Source of the DNA: Halomonas sp.
GTDB lineage: Bacteria > Pseudomonadota > Gammaproteobacteria > Pseudomonadales > Halomonadaceae
Assembly: GCA_007129225.1 (NCBI GenBank)
Contig: SKVX01000513.1
Coordinates: forward strand, 1 to 10,089
Length of the DNA: 10,089 bases
Reading direction: 5' to 3'
The position numbers and the translations under genes are program-made. The first letter of the stretch is position 1. Every line of letters starts with the position of its first letter. Positions 6,862-10,089 of the stretch are shown here, in pieces. Under the pieces are notes generated by a model. The model saw only the letters and a program-made list of their open reading frames with translations. It did no database searches and was not told the origin of the DNA.

Positions 6862-6892
6862 GGTCACTCTCCAAAGCCGATGAAACGGGGGT

Positions 6893-7603
6893 TCAGTGTG
6901 GGCCGGCATGGCGCCGCTGGGCAAGCTGTCGCATCAACTCGCGGGAACGCAGTGGCCGAGTCCCCAGCAGGGGCGCCAGCGCAGCCCGGGTGATGGCCTT
7001 GGCTGGGCCGGCAAGGCCGGGCCTGGCCCAGTCGCCGCCGGCAAGCAGCCTCAGGGTTCGGCCGTCGATACCGGGCTCGCCGGGGACGAAGGCACGCGTG
7101 GCAAGATCGAAACGGTAGTGGCAGTGGGGATCGAGTTCGCGCCCATCGGGCTCGGTGAAGCGCGGGGCCGCATCCAGGGCCTCGAGCAGGGCGACCTCGA
7201 GTCGGCGCAGTGCACCGGCACGCCCCTCTGGGCGTGGCAACGCCTCGAGCAGCGCTCCATAGAAGGCAAATACCTCGGCTACCGGCAGCTCCACCGGTAG
7301 GGTGCGGGTCAAGAGTTCGTTGGCATAGAGCCCGCAGAGCAGCCCTTCGCCCACCAATAGTGCCGCCGAGCCACGGCTTTCCATCAGCCGCAATCGCTTG
7401 AGCTCGCCCTCTCCCACCCAGGTCAGGTGCAGGGGGGTGAAGGGTTGAAGCCGCCCGCGCGAGCGAGACCCCGGGCGCTGCACTCCCTGGGCCACCGCCC
7501 GCACGCGGCCGTGCTCGAGGGTCAGCAGCTCGACCAGGGCACTGGTTTCACGATAGGGACGCTTGTGCAGAAGGAAGGCCGGCTGTGGCTGCATGTCAGG
7601 CAT
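6893..7603 (-). CDS. recO: RecO, DNA repair and recombination mediator
   Basis: RecO, with RecR (and RecF), loads RecA onto SSB-coated single-stranded DNA in the gap-repair pathway and also anneals strands. It has 236 residues, close to the family norm. The N-terminal OB fold shows AFLLHKRPYRETSALVELLT, GRVRAVAQGV, then LQPFTPLHLTW and GEL..L. The mid-protein GLYANELLTRTLPVELP is followed by the helical C-terminal domain, ending near RPLRSRELMRQLAQRR. The ATG at 7603 is used; an in-frame ATG at 7594 (MQPQPAF) is nearly as good, and neither has a clear Shine-Dalgarno. era lies 45 bases upstream, and that gap contains a strong hairpin. Sequence conservation in RecO is low, so the call leans on the OB-fold motifs and on its place between era and pdxJ, as in E. 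coli and Pseudomonas. Confidence 0.94.
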   Translation of the reverse strand: MPDMQPQPAFLLHKRPYRETSALVELLTLEHGRVRAVAQGVQRPGSRSRGRLQPFTPLHLTWVGEGELKRLRLMESRGSAALLVGEGLLCGLYANELLTRTLPVELPVAEVFAFYGALLEALPRPEGRAGALRRLEVALLEALDAAPRFTEPDGRELDPHCHYRFDLATRAFVPGEPGIDGRTLRLLAGGDWARPGLAGPAKAITRAALAPLLGTRPLRSRELMRQLAQRRHAGPH

Positions 7604-7613
7604 CCGGCAGATA

Positions 7614-7641
7614 CCAGGGCCTCGCCAAGCGAGGGCCTTGG
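7614..7641. repeat. Inverted repeat (stem-loop) between era and recO
   Basis: CCAGGGCCTCGC (7614-7625), the loop CAA, and GCGAGGGCCTTGG (7629-7641) form a stem of about 12 base pairs with one bulged base and one G-T or A-C mismatch, depending on strand. On the transcribed (minus) strand it ends 10 bases before the recO ATG and begins 7 bases after the era stop. There is no T tract, so it is unlikely to be a full terminator. It could limit recO translation, stabilise the upstream rnc-era message, or be a processing site. Confidence 0.6.
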
Positions 7642-7648
7642 ATCGCCA

Positions 7649-8548
7649 TCAGTCGAGGTTGTAGCCAAGGCTCTTCAAGGCCCGCTCATCATCGGACCAG
7701 CCCCGCTTCACCTTGACCCAGAGATTGAGCATCACTTTGGCGTCGAGCGCACGCTCCATGTCCAGGCGCGCCTCGCGACCGATGCTCTTGATGCGCTCAC
7801 CGTTCTCGCCGATCAGGATCTTCTTCTGGCCCGAGCGCTCCACCAGAATCAGGGCGCTGATATGTACCACACGCCCTTCATCTCGAAACTCTTCGATTTC
7901 CACCGTCACCTGGTAGGGCAGCTCGTCGCCCAGCTGGCGCATGATCTTTTCCCGCACCAGTTCGGCGGCAAGAAAGCGCTGGCTCTTGTTGGTGACCTGG
8001 TCCTCGGGAAAGTGGTGAACACCCTCCGACAGGTGCTTGGCCACCTCGGCCTCGAGCTCCGGCACGTTGGTGCCGTGCTTGGCTGAAATGGGAATGATGG
8101 CGGCGAAGTCACGCCGAGCTCCCACGTCGGCAAGCCATGGCAGCAGTGTACTCTTGTCCTCGAGCCGGTCGACCTTGTTGACGGCCAGGATGACCGGCGC
8201 CTGAACGTGCTCGAGGCGCTGAAGCACGACCTGATCCTCATCGCTCCAGCGGGTGCGGTCGATGATGAAGACCACGCAGTCGACGTCGCGCAGGGCCTGG
8301 GTCGCCGCCTGGTTCATGAAGCGATTGATCGCCTTGTTGCGATCCTTCGCCATGATATGAATGCCGGGCGTATCGACGTAGATGAACTGCGCCTCGCCCT
8401 CAGTCTTGATGCCCATGACCTGATGACGGGTGGTCTGTGGACGCCGCGAAGTGATCGATATCTTCTGGCCGAGAATTCGGTTCATCAAGGTGGACTTGCC
8501 CACATTGGGACGCCCCACGATGGCGACAAAGCCGCACGTCTGGCTCAT
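7649..8548 (-). CDS. era: Era, ribosome-assembly GTPase
   Basis: Era is an essential GTPase that binds the 3' end of 16S rRNA and takes part in 30S maturation and cell-cycle timing. It has 299 residues, the usual length. The GTPase domain has G1 GRPNVGKS (12-19), G2 in RRPQTTRH (T40), G3 DTPG (59-62), G4 NKVD (124-127) and G5 SAK (155-157). The C-terminal KH domain carries IGENGERIKSIG (246-257) followed by the conserved VKVKRGWSDDE stretch. The ATG at 8548 overlaps the rnc stop by 4 bases (ATGA). A strong AGGAGG (complement of 8558-8563) lies 9 bases upstream inside rnc, so translation is coupled to RNase III as in E. coli. Confidence 0.98.
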   Translation of the reverse strand: MSQTCGFVAIVGRPNVGKSTLMNRILGQKISITSRRPQTTRHQVMGIKTEGEAQFIYVDTPGIHIMAKDRNKAINRFMNQAATQALRDVDCVVFIIDRTRWSDEDQVVLQRLEHVQAPVILAVNKVDRLEDKSTLLPWLADVGARRDFAAIIPISAKHGTNVPELEAEVAKHLSEGVHHFPEDQVTNKSQRFLAAELVREKIMRQLGDELPYQVTVEIEEFRDEGRVVHISALILVERSGQKKILIGENGERIKSIGREARLDMERALDAKVMLNLWVKVKRGWSDDERALKSLGYNLD

Positions 8549-9237
8549 TTGCTACGCCCTCCTAGGGTCTCGAGCTGGGAAAGCGCCATCTCAGCCGCTT
8601 GCTGTTCGGCATGGCGCCGACTGGCCCCTATGCCGAGGGTGTGCTCATCCAGCAGTCCGATGTGACACTCCACGGTAAAGGTCTGGTCATGCGCCTCCCC
8701 TTCCACCGACACCACCTCATAGCGAGGCAGGGGCACCTGTCGCGACTGGAGGAACTCCTGGAGTCGGGTCTTGGGGTCCTTCTGGGTATCCTGCAGGTCT
8801 ATGGCTTCCAGGCGCTCGGCGTACCAGGCCAGGACACGGGTTCTCGCCACATCCATTCCGGCGTCAAGGTAGATGGCGCCGAGCACCGCCTCGACGGCAT
8901 CGGCAAGTATGGAATCACGGCGGTGACCGCCGCTCTTCATTTCGCCGGAGCCGAGGCGCAGACACTCGCCGAAGGACATCTCTCTCGCCAGTTCGGCCAG
9001 TGTCTGGCCACGCACCAGCCGGGCACGCAGTCGCGACAGCTGGCCTTCCCGGGCCTGGGGAAAGCGTTGGTAGAGCGCTTCGGCGATCACGAAGTTGACG
9101 ATGGAGTCACCGAGGAACTCGAGTCGTTCATTGTTCTGCCCGCCGAAGCTGCGATGGGTCATGGCCAACTCCAACAGGGTGTGATCCCCGAAGGTGTGGC
9201 CGATGCGTCGGCTGAAGGCGTTGAGGGAGTTGCTCAC
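8545..9237 (-). CDS. rnc: Ribonuclease III
   Basis: RNase III cleaves double-stranded RNA; it processes the rRNA precursor and many structured mRNAs, working as a dimer. It has 230 residues, typical length. The catalytic domain has the signature NERLEFLGDSIVNF (36-49) with metal ligands E40 and D44, and D113 and E116 in LADAVEAVLGAIYLD. The double-stranded RNA-binding domain covers about 154-226 (DPKTRLQEFLQ, ending SRRHAEQQAAEMAL). The start is GTG at 9237, with AGGAG only 4 bases upstream. The window gives no closer ATG that keeps the FSRRIGHTF start. Downstream, its TGA overlaps the era ATG. lepB ends 75 bases upstream. Confidence 0.97.
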   Translation of the reverse strand: MSNSLNAFSRRIGHTFGDHTLLELAMTHRSFGGQNNERLEFLGDSIVNFVIAEALYQRFPQAREGQLSRLRARLVRGQTLAELAREMSFGECLRLGSGEMKSGGHRRDSILADAVEAVLGAIYLDAGMDVARTRVLAWYAERLEAIDLQDTQKDPKTRLQEFLQSRQVPLPRYEVVSVEGEAHDQTFTVECHIGLLDEHTLGIGASRRHAEQQAAEMALSQLETLGGRSK

Positions 9238-9241
9238 GAAG

Positions 9242-9246
9242 CTCCT
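9242..9246 (-). promoter_or_regulatory. Shine-Dalgarno site of rnc (GTG start, short spacing)
   Basis: AGGAG on the minus strand lies 4 bases before the GTG at 9237. It supports the non-ATG start. The short spacing and GTG suggest moderate translation. Confidence 0.6.
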
Positions 9247-9312
9247 GCTATCTACAAAGAAACGGACTGTCCAGAGACAAGAATAAGAACCATCGCCGAG
9301 AGACCTCGAGGG

Positions 9313-10089
9313 TCAATGGATGCGGCGAACGTTGGAGAAACTGGGCAGACCACCATCCCACTGCATCCAGACGGCAAAGGCACGCCCGACGATGTTCTCT
9401 TCGGGTACGAACCCCCAGTAGCGGCTATCGTTGGAGTGGTCGCGATTGTCGCCCATGGTGAAGAAGTGCCCTTCCGGCACTACCAGTTCACGCACTCGCG
9501 GCCCCGGGTCACGAGGATTATTGTAGATCCGGTGGCTGATTTCGCCCAATTGCTCCTCCAGCAGCCACTCTTGCGGTGCTTCGGCCGGGCCCTCTTCGAT
9601 CAGGCGCTTGGGTACCGGTTCGCCGTTGACGAAGAGCTGCTTGTCCTCGTAGCGCACGGTATCGCCCGGCAGCCCCACCACGCGCTTGATGAAGTTCACC
9701 GAGGGCTCATTGGGAAAACGAAAGACCATGACGTCACCGCGCTGGGGATCGCCCATTTCGACGAAACGGGTATGGGTCACCGGCAGACGCAGGCCATAGG
9801 CATACTTGTTCACCAGGATGAAGTCACCGACTTCCAGGGTGGGGCGCATGGAACCGGAAGGAATCTGGAAGGGTTCGACCAGAAAGCTGCGCAGCAGCAA
9901 TACCACCAGCAGGACCGGAAAGAAGGAGCGTGCGTAATCGACCGGCCAGGGCTCCTTGAGCACCTTGGCACGTGTCGCTTCGTCGAGCCCCTCGGTCGTT
10001 TCGGCCTCAGCAGTGGCCAGGTTCCGGCGCCGCGCCGGGCGCAGCAAGATCAGGTCGAGCAGCCATATCAGACCGGTGACTGCCACCGC
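9313..10089 (-). CDS. lepB: LepB, signal peptidase I (N-terminus beyond right edge)
   Basis: LepB is the inner-membrane serine protease that cuts signal peptides from Sec and Tat substrates. 258 residues are visible and the frame is still open at the window edge, so the true start lies outside. The GTG at 10086 is probably internal, because the first transmembrane helix (GLIWLLDLILL) appears cut short. Seen are this helix, a cytoplasmic loop, TM2 (FFPVLLVVLLLRSFLV), box B with nucleophile Ser in QIPSGSMRPTL (Ser codon 9852-9850), box C RGDVMVFRFP, box D with the general-base Lys in NFIKRVVGLPGD (Lys codon 9687-9685), and box E GDNRDHSNDSRYWGFV. The stop is TGA at 9315-9313. It heads the lepB-rnc-era-recO-pdxJ order shared by many gammaproteobacteria. 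Any promoter would be to the right of the window or in the 75-base gap before rnc, where I see no convincing one. Confidence 0.97.
   Translation of the reverse strand, partial: AVAVTGLIWLLDLILLRPARRRNLATAEAETTEGLDEATRAKVLKEPWPVDYARSFFPVLLVVLLLRSFLVEPFQIPSGSMRPTLEVGDFILVNKYAYGLRLPVTHTRFVEMGDPQRGDVMVFRFPNEPSVNFIKRVVGLPGDTVRYEDKQLFVNGEPVPKRLIEEGPAEAPQEWLLEEQLGEISHRIYNNPRDPGPRVRELVVPEGHFFTMGDNRDHSNDSRYWGFVPEENIVGRAFAVWMQWDGGLPSFSNVRRIH

Noticed and set aside
9238..9312. Possible internal promoter or RNase III autoregulation stem between lepB and rnc
   Set aside because: The gap is relatively AT-rich, but I found only 4-pair stems and a TAGATA element with badly spaced -35 candidates. The palindrome CCTCGAGG near 9304-9311 is too short to call.
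10084..10086. GTG at the right edge as the real start of lepB
   Set aside because: The frame is open through the edge, and the first membrane helix would be unusually short from this codon. The gene is more likely cut by the window.

Overview
The window is a compact, GC-rich stretch of a gammaproteobacterial core chromosome. Gene content, gene order and protein sequence point to Halomonas or a close relative (Oceanospirillales/Pseudomonadales side). That placement is inference from synteny and general sequence character; no database search was run. I see no insertion sequence, prophage, CRISPR array, tRNA or rRNA, and no gene-free stretch longer than about 120 bases.

Layout, left to right. 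Bases 1-3109 carry a leftward operon, transcribed cysM -> rlmD -> relA: cysteine synthase B, a 23S rRNA m5U methyltransferase, and the (p)ppGpp synthetase, whose 3' part lies beyond base 1. Gaps within it are only 4-7 bases. A 118-base divergent promoter region (3110-3227) separates cysM from gacS/barA (3228-5951, rightward), a hybrid sensor kinase. Bases 5891-10089 hold a second leftward operon, lepB -> rnc -> era -> recO -> pdxJ, with the 5' end of lepB outside the window. It codes for signal peptidase I, RNase III, the Era GTPase, the RecO recombination mediator and pyridoxine 5'-phosphate synthase. gacS and this operon converge.

The main discovery is at the convergence point. In many relatives acpS (holo-ACP synthase) follows pdxJ directly. 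Here bases 6061-5891 on the minus strand still read as an AcpS N-terminus (IVGIGTDLVA) and an AcpS C-terminus (GVASLHRSLSDE, then ALAVV) in one frame. The start codon has become CTG, a TAG stop lies at codon 13, and about 70 central residues, including the conserved AKRFA.KEA region, are gone. This is a decayed acpS relic whose tail is antisense to the last codons of gacS. It implies that acyl carrier protein is activated by another phosphopantetheinyl transferase encoded elsewhere.

Functionally the window combines stress and nutrient signalling (RelA; the GacS/BarA relay), ribosome maturation (RlmD, Era, RNase III), protein export (LepB), DNA repair (RecO), and cysteine and vitamin B6 synthesis. 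CysM is itself a pyridoxal-phosphate enzyme. Smaller points of interest are a His/Asp-rich tail on PdxJ, a strong hairpin between era and recO, and a pseudo-receiver domain inside GacS.
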